From the NCBI GenBank assembly GCA_022709775.1, contig JAKLIE010000009.1, positions 1 to 12,130 on the forward strand: a stretch of 12,130 bases of DNA. The letters are read 5' to 3'. Below, one piece after another: positions 6,562-12,130 of the stretch. This DNA comes from Pseudomonadota bacterium. Lineage in GTDB: Bacteria; Pseudomonadota; Gammaproteobacteria; Burkholderiales; Casimicrobiaceae. Position 1 is the first letter of the stretch; each line of letters starts with the position of its first letter. The position numbers and the translations under genes are program-made. A model generated the notes under the pieces. That model ran no database searches, had not been told where the DNA came from, and saw nothing but the letters and a program-made list of their open reading frames with translations.

Positions 6562-6578
6562 GGCTGCCGTTTGCAGCC
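6562..6578 (+). other. Small hairpin after the exonuclease gene
   Basis: GGCTGC and GCAGCC form a perfect 6-bp stem around a CGTTT loop, 11 nt after the exonuclease stop codon. No T-run follows. It could mark the end of the symporter operon, but it overlaps the proposed -35 of the next promoter, so its role is uncertain. Confidence 0.3.
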
Positions 6579-6599
6579 CCGCGCGCCTGCCCGCATAAT
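6571..6599 (+). promoter_or_regulatory. Putative sigma-70 promoter of the liv-type ABC operon
   Basis: CATAAT at 6594-6599 matches the TATAAT -10 consensus at five of six positions. TTGCAG at 6571-6576, 17 nt upstream, is a weak -35 that matches only the TTG part. Transcription would start near 6606, giving a leader of about 40 nt before the livG ATG. The AT-rich hexamer stands out in very GC-rich surroundings. Confidence 0.45.
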
Positions 6600-6647
6600 C
6601 CGCCCGCGGCTTGGGGCCCGACGGCCCGGAGAGACCCTGCGGACGGT

Positions 6648-7403
6648 ATGGCGGACGACACGATACTCGAAACGCGAGGGCTCACGAAGGAGTTCAAGGG
6701 CTTCGTCGCGGTCAAGGACGTGAGCCTCTCGGTTCGCCGCGGCTCGATCCACGCGCTCATCGGTCCCAACGGCGCGGGCAAGACCACCTGCTTCAACCTG
6801 CTGACGCAGTTCCTCGTGCCGACGCGCGGCCAGATCTACTACAACGGCCGCGAGATCACGGGCTCGCGCCCGGCGGCGATCGCGCGCATGGGGCTGGTGC
6901 GCTCGTTCCAGATCTCGGCGGTGTTCGCTCACCTGACGGTGCGCGAGAACATCCGCATCGCGCTGCAGCGCTCGCGCGGACGCTCGTACGACTTCTGGCG
7001 CAGCGAGTCGGTGCTGCGCGCGATGGACGCGAGAGCCGACGAGCTGGCCGACGCGGTGGGCCTGCGCGGATTCGAACGCACGACCGCGGGCGAGCTCGCC
7101 TACGGGCGCAAGCGCGCGCTCGAGATCGCGACGACGCTCGCGCTCGATCCCGAGATGATGCTGCTCGACGAGCCGACCGCCGGCATGGCGCACGAGGACG
7201 TCGGGCGCATCACGGCGCTGATCAGGCGCGTGGCCGCGAACCGGACGGTCCTGATGGTCGAGCACAACCTGTCGGTGGTCTCGACGCTCTCGGACCGGAT
7301 CACCGTGCTCGCGCGCGGCGAAATCCTCGCCGAGGGCGACTACGCGACGGTTTCGCGTCACCCGGCGGTCGTCGAGGCCTACCTGGGGGCCAGCCATGGC
7401 TGA
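6648..7403 (+). CDS. livG: Branched-chain-amino-acid-type ABC transporter ATP-binding protein (LivG)
   Basis: A 251-residue cytoplasmic ATPase subunit that powers a Liv/HAAT-family importer. Walker A is GPNGAGKTT (39-47). The signature region is the LivG-type LAYGRKRALEIA (150-161) rather than LSGGQ. Walker B ends in LLDEPTAG (Asp174, Glu175), and the switch histidine is His206 in VEHNLSVV. The long Q-loop to signature region (ARMGLVRSFQIS, then the RSRGRSYDFWRS insert) is characteristic of LivG compared with LivF. The ATG at 6648 starts the conserved LETRGLTKEFKGFVAV beta-strand; the frame is open further upstream but those residues are out of family. It overlaps the livF start by 8 nt, so the two are probably translated together. 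The substrate need not be an amino acid: this family also serves urea, amides and aromatic acids. Confidence 0.93.
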   Translation: MADDTILETRGLTKEFKGFVAVKDVSLSVRRGSIHALIGPNGAGKTTCFNLLTQFLVPTRGQIYYNGREITGSRPAAIARMGLVRSFQISAVFAHLTVRENIRIALQRSRGRSYDFWRSESVLRAMDARADELADAVGLRGFERTTAGELAYGRKRALEIATTLALDPEMMLLDEPTAGMAHEDVGRITALIRRVAANRTVLMVEHNLSVVSTLSDRITVLARGEILAEGDYATVSRHPAVVEAYLGASHG

Positions 7404-8127
7404 CGCCGCCGCCCTCGCCGCCGCGGCGTCCCCGATGCTCTCGTCGCGCGGCCTCAACGCGTGGTACGGCGAGTCGCACATCCTGCACGGCGTCGACTTC
7501 GACGTCGCGCGCGGCGAGGTCGTCACGCTGCTCGGCCGCAACGGCGCGGGCAAGACGACGACGCTCAAGTCGATCATGGGGATCGTGCCGCGGCGCGAAG
7601 GCTCGATCGTGTTCGAGGGCCGGGAGACGATCCGGCTCGCGTCGAACCGGATCGCGCGGCGGGGCATCGCCTGGTGTCCGGAGGAGCGGGCGATCTTCGC
7701 GAGCCTCGACGTCGAGGAGAACCTGATGCTTCCGCCCGTGGTCGGCGAGGGCGGGCTGCCGGTCGGGCAGATCTTCGAGCTGTTCCCGAACCTGAGGGAG
7801 CGGCTCTCGAGCCCCGGCACCAAGCTCTCGGGCGGCGAGCAGCAGATGCTCGCGATCGGCCGCATCCTGCGCACCGGCGCGCGGCTGCTGCTGCTCGACG
7901 AGCCGACCGAGGGGCTCGCGCCGGTGATCGTCCAGCAGATCGGACGCACGATCGCGCGGCTGAAGCAGCGGGGGTTCACGATCCTGCTGGTCGAGCAGAA
8001 CTTCCGGTTCGCGGCGACGGTCGCGGACCGGCACTACGTGATGGAGCACGGACGCATCGTGGACATGATCCCGAACGCCGCGCTCGAGTCGTCGATGGGC
8101 AAGCTGCACGATTACCTGGGCGTCTAG
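7396..8127 (+). CDS. livF: Branched-chain-amino-acid-type ABC transporter ATP-binding protein (LivF)
   Basis: A 243-residue second ATPase of the same importer. Walker A is GRNGAGKTT (47-55), the signature is LSGGEQQML (144-152), and Walker B ends in LLDEPTEGLAP (Asp168, Glu169). The switch position carries Gln201 in LLVEQNF instead of histidine, which is usual for LivF proteins; LivG supplies the histidine in the heterodimer. The QIFELFPNLRERLSSPGTKLSGGEQQ region is typical of LivF. The N-terminus has an Ala-rich leader of about 13 residues. Its ATG lies inside the last codons of livG (8-nt overlap), and the binding-protein gene follows after 41 nt. Confidence 0.93.
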   Translation: MADAAALAAAASPMLSSRGLNAWYGESHILHGVDFDVARGEVVTLLGRNGAGKTTTLKSIMGIVPRREGSIVFEGRETIRLASNRIARRGIAWCPEERAIFASLDVEENLMLPPVVGEGGLPVGQIFELFPNLRERLSSPGTKLSGGEQQMLAIGRILRTGARLLLLDEPTEGLAPVIVQQIGRTIARLKQRGFTILLVEQNFRFAATVADRHYVMEHGRIVDMIPNAALESSMGKLHDYLGV

Positions 8128-8147
8128 GACGCGAGCCGTCCCGCGTC
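8128..8147 (+). other. Short stem-loop between livF and the binding-protein gene
   Basis: GACGCG and CGCGTC pair over 6 bp around an 8-nt loop directly after the livF stop codon. It is weak and has no T-run; it might help set different expression of the ATPase and binding-protein genes. Confidence 0.25.
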
Positions 8148-8168
8148 GCCCGCCAACCCGGAGGAAGC

Positions 8169-9383
8169 ATGAAGCACTTCAAGCGCGGTCTACTCTCGCT
8201 CGCCGTCGCGGCGGCATTCGCCACCGGCGCCGCGCAGGCGCAGGTGTCCGACAACGTCATCAAGATCGGCGTCCTGTCCGACATGTCGAGCCTCTACACG
8301 GACCTGGCCGGCGCCGGGTCGGTCGTCGCGGCGCGCATGGCGGTCGAGGACTCCGGCATCGAGAAGCGAGGCTACAAGGTCGAGTTCGTCTCCGCCGACC
8401 ACCAGAACAAGCCGGACGTCGGCTCGGCGATCGCTCGGCAGTGGTACGACACCGAGAAGGTCGACGTGATCGTCGACACCCCGAACTCGGGCGTGGCGCT
8501 GGCGGTCAACCAGATCACGAAGGACAAGGGCAAGGCGTTCCTGGTCTCCGGCGCGGCGTCGTCCGACCTGACGGGCAAGGCATGCACGCCGAACACGATC
8601 CACTGGACCTACGACACGTGGATGCTTGCGAACGGCACCGGCAGCGCGATCGTCAAGACGGGCGGCGACTCGTGGTTCTTCCTCACCGCCGACTACGCGT
8701 TCGGCCACGCGCTCGAGCGCGACACCGAGGCGGTCGTGCTCAAGAACGGCGGCAAGGTGGTGGGCAAGGTCCGCGCGCCGCTCAACACGCAGGACTTCAG
8801 CTCGTTCCTGCTGCAGGCGCAGGCGTCGAAGGCGAAGATCATCGGTCTCGCGAACGCGGGCGGCGACACGACGAACTCGATCAAGCAGGCCGCCGAGTTC
8901 GGCATCGTCAAGGGCGGCCAGAACCTGGCCGGCCTGCTCGTGTTCCTGACCGACATTCACGCGCTGGGGCTGCAGACCGCGCAGGGCCTGATCGTCACGA
9001 ACACGTTCTACTGGGACCAGAACGACCAGTCGCGCGCGTTCGCGAAGCGCTTCGCCGCGCAGGACAAGGGCATCCACCCGACGATGGTGCACGCCGGCGT
9101 CTACTCGGCGCTGACCCACTACCTGAAGGCGGTCGAGGCGCTCAAGAGCGACGACGGCACCAGGGTGATCGCGAAGATGAAGGAGATGCCGACCGACGAC
9201 CCGCTGTTCGGCAAGGGCTCGGTCCGCGCCGACGGCCGCAAGATCCACCCGGCGTACCTGGTCGAGGTCAAGAAGCCCTCGGAGTCGAAGGGACCGTGGG
9301 ACTACTACAAGGTCCGGGCGACGATTCCCGCGGAGCAGGCGTTCCGGCCGATGAAGGACGGCGAGTGCCCGCTCGTCAAATAG
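8169..9383 (+). CDS. ABC transporter substrate-binding protein, LivK/type 1 periplasmic-binding family
   Basis: A 404-residue periplasmic receptor for the Liv-type importer. It has a clear Sec signal peptide (basic MKHFKRG, hydrophobic core, cleavage expected after Ala24 in AQA-Q). The mature protein starts with IKIGVLSDMSSLYTDLAG, the first strand of the bilobed type 1 periplasmic-binding fold, and continues with VDVIVDTPNSGVALAV and FFLTADYAFGHALE. Two cysteines remain in the mature chain, Cys139 and Cys400 in the C-terminal GECPLVK, and could form a disulfide. The sequence belongs to a LivK-like subgroup common in Burkholderiales whose ligand I cannot assign; leucine/isoleucine/valine should not be assumed. 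The ATG has a strong GGAGGA ribosome site at 8160-8165. Unlike its operon partners it is followed by a long structured spacer. Confidence 0.93.
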   Translation: MKHFKRGLLSLAVAAAFATGAAQAQVSDNVIKIGVLSDMSSLYTDLAGAGSVVAARMAVEDSGIEKRGYKVEFVSADHQNKPDVGSAIARQWYDTEKVDVIVDTPNSGVALAVNQITKDKGKAFLVSGAASSDLTGKACTPNTIHWTYDTWMLANGTGSAIVKTGGDSWFFLTADYAFGHALERDTEAVVLKNGGKVVGKVRAPLNTQDFSSFLLQAQASKAKIIGLANAGGDTTNSIKQAAEFGIVKGGQNLAGLLVFLTDIHALGLQTAQGLIVTNTFYWDQNDQSRAFAKRFAAQDKGIHPTMVHAGVYSALTHYLKAVEALKSDDGTRVIAKMKEMPTDDPLFGKGSVRADGRKIHPAYLVEVKKPSESKGPWDYYKVRATIPAEQAFRPMKDGECPLVK

Positions 9384-9389
9384 TCGTTA

Positions 9390-9445
9390 TCCGTCGCGGC
9401 GAACCGGCCTCGCGGCCAAAGGCCATGCCTTCGCGCCGCGACGGA
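9390..9445 (+). other. Long-stem structure after the binding-protein gene
   Basis: Bases 9390-9401 and 9434-9445 are perfect 12-bp reverse complements. The 32-nt loop holds nested GGCC pairs (9406-9409, 9414-9417, 9421-9424). It begins 7 nt after the binding-protein stop. There is no T-tract, so a role as an RNA 3'-end protector or partial attenuator is more likely than an intrinsic terminator. Confidence 0.65.
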
Positions 9446-9461
9446 CGAACTCCTCGCGTTC

Positions 9462-9490
9462 GAGCGGTCGCGGCGAAAGCCGCGCCGCTC
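9462..9490 (+). repeat. GNRA-capped hairpin, copy 1
   Basis: GAGCGG-T-CGCGGC pairs with GCCGCG-CCGCTC over 12 bp with a single bulged T (9468) and a GAAA tetraloop (9475-9478). GTCGCGGCGAA within it also occurs at 9393-9403. The same stem recurs as an inverted copy at 9619-9647. Confidence 0.7.
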
Positions 9491-9574
9491 AACGCTCGGG
9501 GGCGGTATCGGGTCACGCATTGCATGTTCGAACCCGCATTGCCGGCGCATCGGCCTTCGATCTTCCCAGCGCCG

Positions 9575-9595
9575 GCCGCGAGCCCCGTTCGCGGC
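9575..9595 (+). other. Hairpin in the binding protein-livH spacer
   Basis: GCCGCGA and TCGCGGC form a perfect 7-bp stem around a 7-nt loop, lying between the two GNRA-capped hairpins. Confidence 0.45.
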
Positions 9596-9618
9596 GCGTC
9601 CGGGCTTTCGCGCAGGTT

Positions 9619-9647
9619 GAGCGGCGCGGCGCGAGCCGCGTCCGCTC
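9619..9647 (+). repeat. GNRA-capped hairpin, copy 2 (inverted)
   Basis: GAGCGGCGCGGC pairs with GCCGCG-T-CCGCTC over 12 bp, with a bulged T (9641) on the 3' arm and a GCGA tetraloop. Apart from the loop and the bulged base, it is the reverse complement of copy 1 at 9462-9490. It ends 27 nt before the livH start. Confidence 0.7.
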
Positions 9648-9674
9648 CAACGGCGCGCAACGCCGACCTTCGCC

Positions 9675-10562
9675 ATGACTGAGATCTTCGGGGTGCCCGT
9701 GCAGGCCCTCATGGGCCAGCTGCTGATCGGGCTGATCAACGGCTCGTTCTACGCGATGCTGTCGCTCGGCCTCGCGGTCATCTTCGGGCTCCTCAACATC
9801 ATCAATTTCACGCACGGCGCGCAGTACATGATGGGCGCGTTCGGCGCGTGGTTCCTGCTCGAGAAGCTCGGCGTGCCGTACTGGTGGGCGCTGCTGATCG
9901 CTCCCGTCGCGATGGCCGCCTTCGGGATCGCGATCGAGCGAACGATGCTGTCGAGGCTCTACAAGCTCGACCACCTGTACGGTCTCCTGCTGACGTTCGG
10001 CCTCGCGCTGGTCATCCAGGGGCTGTTCCAGAACGAATTCGGCTCGTCCGGGCTCCCCTACCGGCTGCCAGCGGAGTTCGCCGGGGCGTTCGACCTGGGC
10101 TTCATGATGCTGCCGCGCTACCGCGCCTGGGTCGTCGTCGCGTCGCTGATCGTGTGCCTGTCGACCTGGTACGTGATCGAACGCACCAAGCTCGGGTCGT
10201 ATCTGCGCGCGGCGACGGAGAACCCGACCGTCGTTCAGGCGTTCGGCATCAACGTTCCGCGCATGATCACGCTGACCTACGGGTTCGGGGTCGGGCTCGC
10301 CGCGCTCGCCGGCGTGATGGCCGCGCCGATCTACCAGGTGAGCCCGCAGATGGGCGCGAACCTCATCATCGTCGTGTTCGCGGTCGTCGTGATCGGCGGC
10401 ATGGGGTCGATCATGGGCGCGATCCTGACCGGGTTCGGTCTCGGCATCGTCGAGGGGCTGACCAAGGTGTTCTATCCTGAAGCGTCGAACACGGTGATCT
10501 TCGTCATCATGGTGATCGTGCTGATGATCCGGCCCGCGGGCCTGTTCGGGAAGGAGCGCTGA
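9675..10562 (+). CDS. livH: Branched-chain-amino-acid-type ABC transporter permease (LivH)
   Basis: A 295-residue inner-membrane permease with about eight hydrophobic helices. Residues 38-59 (GLLNIINFTHGAQYMMGAFG) are the LivH hallmark, and residues around ERTKLGSYLRAATENPTVVQAFGIN form the cytoplasmic coupling loop that contacts an ATPase. The C-terminus (IVLMIRPAGLFGKER) is typical. Together with LivM it forms the channel for the ligand delivered by the upstream binding protein. The start ATG has no strong ribosome site. It comes 291 nt after the binding-protein gene, a gap much longer than others in the operon and filled with stem-loops, which may lower permease expression relative to the binding protein. 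Its TGA shares one base with the livM ATG (ATG begins at 10562). Confidence 0.94.
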   Translation: MTEIFGVPVQALMGQLLIGLINGSFYAMLSLGLAVIFGLLNIINFTHGAQYMMGAFGAWFLLEKLGVPYWWALLIAPVAMAAFGIAIERTMLSRLYKLDHLYGLLLTFGLALVIQGLFQNEFGSSGLPYRLPAEFAGAFDLGFMMLPRYRAWVVVASLIVCLSTWYVIERTKLGSYLRAATENPTVVQAFGINVPRMITLTYGFGVGLAALAGVMAAPIYQVSPQMGANLIIVVFAVVVIGGMGSIMGAILTGFGLGIVEGLTKVFYPEASNTVIFVIMVIVLMIRPAGLFGKER

Positions 10563-11575
10563 TGGTCGCGCCCGATCCCGCCGCGCCGGATCCGGCCGCG
10601 CTCGAGCCGGTCTCGCCGGAAGTCGAGGTACTGGCCGCGGACCCGTCGGTCCGCACGTTCCGCATCGCCACGATCGCGATGGTGGTCGCGCTCGCCGTCG
10701 CCCCGTGGGCGGGCGTCTATCCGGTGTTCCTGATGAAGGCGCTGTGCTTCGCGCTGTTCGCGTGCGCCTTCAACCTGCTGATCGGCTACGTCGGCCTCCT
10801 GTCGTTCGGCCATGCGATGTTTTTCGGGACCGCGGGCTACGTCTCGGCGCATGCGGCGAAGGTCTGGGGACTGCCGCCCGAGGTCGCGATCCTCGCCGGC
10901 ACGCTCGCATCGACCGCGCTCGGCGCGCTGACGGGCGCGCTGTCGATCCGCCGCCAGGGGATCTACTTCGCGATGATCACGCTCGCGATGGCGCAGATGA
11001 TCTTCTTCTTCTACCTGCAGACGCCGTTCACCGGCGGCGAGGACGGCATCCAGTCGGTGCCCCGCGGCAGGATGTTCGGCGTGCTGGACCTCTCGAACGT
11101 CCACGTCATGTACTACGTGGTGCTGGCGATCTTCGTCGCCGGCTTCCTCGCGATCCGCCGGATCATCCACTCGCCCTTCGGCCAGGTGCTGAAGGCCATT
11201 CGCGAGAACGAGCCTCGCGCGATCTCGCTGGGCTACGACGCCGACCGGTACAAGCTGATCGCGTTCGTCCTGTCCGCCGCGCTGTCCGGCGTCGCCGGCG
11301 CGACGAAGGCGATCGTGTTCCAGCTGGCCTCGCTCACCGACGTGCAGTGGCAGATGTCCGGCGAGGTCGTGCTGATGACGCTGCTCGGGGGCATGGGCAC
11401 CGTCTTCGGGCCGGTCGTCGGCGCCTTCACGATCATCTCGCTCGAGCACTTCCTCGCCGACCGGGGCCAATGGGTCACGGTCATCACCGGCGCGATCTTC
11501 GTCGTATGCGTGCTGGCGTTCCGGCGCGGCATCGTCGGCGAGCTGGCCGCATGGTGGGCGAAGCGGCGCGGCTAG
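10562..11575 (+). CDS. livM: Branched-chain-amino-acid-type ABC transporter permease (LivM)
   Basis: A 337-residue second permease. An unusual Pro/Ala/Asp-rich N-terminal stretch of about 35 residues (APDPAAPDPAALEPVSPEVE) precedes the first helix and is presumably cytoplasmic. LSFGHAMFFGTAGY (from Leu80) is the LivM counterpart of the LivH motif. FGQVLKAIRENEPRAISLGYD is the ATPase-coupling loop, and LLGGMGTVFGPVVGAF is the conserved late helix pair. The start overlaps the livH stop by one base and an AAGGAGC-like ribosome site precedes it, so the two permeases are coupled. The last 25 nt overlap the next gene. Confidence 0.94.
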   Translation: MVAPDPAAPDPAALEPVSPEVEVLAADPSVRTFRIATIAMVVALAVAPWAGVYPVFLMKALCFALFACAFNLLIGYVGLLSFGHAMFFGTAGYVSAHAAKVWGLPPEVAILAGTLASTALGALTGALSIRRQGIYFAMITLAMAQMIFFFYLQTPFTGGEDGIQSVPRGRMFGVLDLSNVHVMYYVVLAIFVAGFLAIRRIIHSPFGQVLKAIRENEPRAISLGYDADRYKLIAFVLSAALSGVAGATKAIVFQLASLTDVQWQMSGEVVLMTLLGGMGTVFGPVVGAFTIISLEHFLADRGQWVTVITGAIFVVCVLAFRRGIVGELAAWWAKRRG

Positions 11576-12130
11576 CGATCCTGCTCGCGGCCGCGGCGCT
11601 CGCCGCGCCGGCGGCGGCCGAGTCGTTCGACGTTCGCGGCGCCTGCCGCGACGGCGAGCCGCAGGGCATCTACGAGCTCCGCGACGCGCGCGGGTCGCTG
11701 CGCGTGCTGGGCGCGTTCAGCCGCGGCAGGCGAACCGGATCGTTCATCTACTGGACGGCAGGCGGCGAGCGCATCGCACACATCCCGTACGACGACGGGG
11801 TGGAGAGCGGCACGGCGGCGCTCTGGTATTCCGGCGCGGGACGCGGGCGCGAGCCGCGGCAGCAGCTCGAAGCGGCCTACGCGAAGGGAGTGCTCCACGG
11901 GGCCAAGCGATCGTGGCATCCGGACGGATCGCCGCGCGGCGACTACGCCTACGAGCGCGGCACGCTCGTCGCCGCGAAGGCGTGGGGCGCGAACGGCGCG
12001 GCGCTCGCCGACGGCGAGGCGCGCGCGCAGGCGGCGCGCGACGCGGATGACGAGGCGAGGACCTACGCGGCGCTCGGCGCGATCGTCGACCGCAACCTTC
12101 CGGCGTGCAGGTCCGGGCCGGACGGGCCTC
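11551..12130 (+). CDS. Secreted MORN-like/YwqK-family repeat protein (3' end beyond window)
   Basis: The frame starting with ATG at 11551 is open to the window edge (193 complete codons, no stop). Residues 1-24 look like a Sec signal peptide (MVGEAARL, an Ala/Leu core, PAAAES cleavage site). The mature part shows repeated G-x-Y/F, G-x-W and DG-x-x-x-G units: LGAFSRGRRTGSFIYWTAGGE (54-73 region), YDDGVESGTAALWYSGAG (80-97), AYAKGVLHGAKRSWHPDG (109-126) and DYAYERGTLVAAKAW. This is the pattern of MORN-like proteins often labelled YwqK-family antitoxins, although that label says little about function and no toxin gene is seen. Four mature residues resembling the family start (CRDGEPQGIYELRD) support the call. 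The start overlaps livM by 25 nt, implying co-transcription; a link to the transporter is unproven. Confidence 0.78.
   Translation, partial: MVGEAARLAILLAAAALAAPAAAESFDVRGACRDGEPQGIYELRDARGSLRVLGAFSRGRRTGSFIYWTAGGERIAHIPYDDGVESGTAALWYSGAGRGREPRQQLEAAYAKGVLHGAKRSWHPDGSPRGDYAYERGTLVAAKAWGANGAALADGEARAQAARDADDEARTYAALGAIVDRNLPACRSGPDGP

Noticed and set aside
4475..6796. A 773-codon open frame on the - strand
   Set aside because: It lies opposite the DUF294, exonuclease and livG genes, is extremely rich in Arg, Glu, Asp and His, and shows no domain. It is the codon-bias shadow expected in very GC-rich genes.
5757..7979. A 740-codon open frame on the - strand
   Set aside because: It runs antisense to several genes with clear catalytic motifs, and its composition (Arg/Ala/Ser runs) is typical of antisense frames, not of a real protein.
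9390..9445. Intrinsic terminator after the binding-protein gene
   Set aside because: The stem is strong but no T-tract follows, and livH/livM of the same transporter lie downstream on the same strand.
9461..9500. Possible tRNA-like or riboswitch fold in the spacer
   Set aside because: I could find no acceptor stem, TPsiC arm or CCA end, and no conserved riboswitch core; only simple hairpins are seen.
9376..9660. Small - strand frames in the binding protein-livH spacer as a possible hidden gene
   Set aside because: There is no ribosome site and no recognisable domain, and the region is better explained by its inverted repeats.

Overview
The window is very GC-rich, gene-dense DNA. Every supported gene lies on the + strand. 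Protein content and gene order point to a betaproteobacterium of the Burkholderiales type, from an unidentified genus. The evidence is the DUF4212/solute:sodium symporter pair followed by a cNMP/CBS/DUF294 protein and an epsilon-like exonuclease, then a Liv-type ABC transporter and a YwqK-like secreted protein. There is no sign of a phage, insertion sequence, CRISPR array, rRNA or tRNA. The content is metabolic and transport-related and looks chromosomal.

Layout: (1) 1-1274 holds the 3' end of an acyl-CoA synthetase gene and an ECHDC3-like enoyl-CoA hydratase-family gene, a short acyl-CoA metabolism unit. (2) 1275-1633 is a 359-nt non-coding region. It carries a G10 tract, a palindromic ATAAGAC-type element, a perfect FNR/ANR-like box (TTGAC-N4-GTCAA) and a GC-rich hairpin, and is probably the control region of the next operon. 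(3) 1634-6550 holds DUF4212 small subunit, large SSS symporter, cNMP/CBS/DUF294 nucleotidyltransferase-like protein and DEDDh exonuclease. The first two genes overlap by 4 nt. A 17-bp stem-loop separates the symporter from the DUF294 gene. (4) 6551-11575 is a branched-chain-amino-acid-type ABC transporter in the order livG, livF, binding protein, livH, livM, with a likely sigma-70 promoter in front of livG. A 291-nt spacer between the binding protein and livH is packed with stem-loops, two of which are inverted copies of one GNRA-capped hairpin. (5) 11551 to the window end is the start of a secreted protein with MORN/YwqK-like repeats, overlapping livM by 25 nt and cut by the window edge.

How they fit together: the symporter and the ABC system are two uptake routes for small organic solutes, and the acyl-CoA synthetase and hydratase homologue could handle imported acids. 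That metabolic link is inference; substrates cannot be read from the sequence. I found no clearly undescribed system. The most noteworthy items are the structured RNA or DNA in the binding protein-livH spacer, the stem-loop before the DUF294 gene, the FNR-like and palindromic sites before the symporter operon, and the coiled-coil insert in the symporter.
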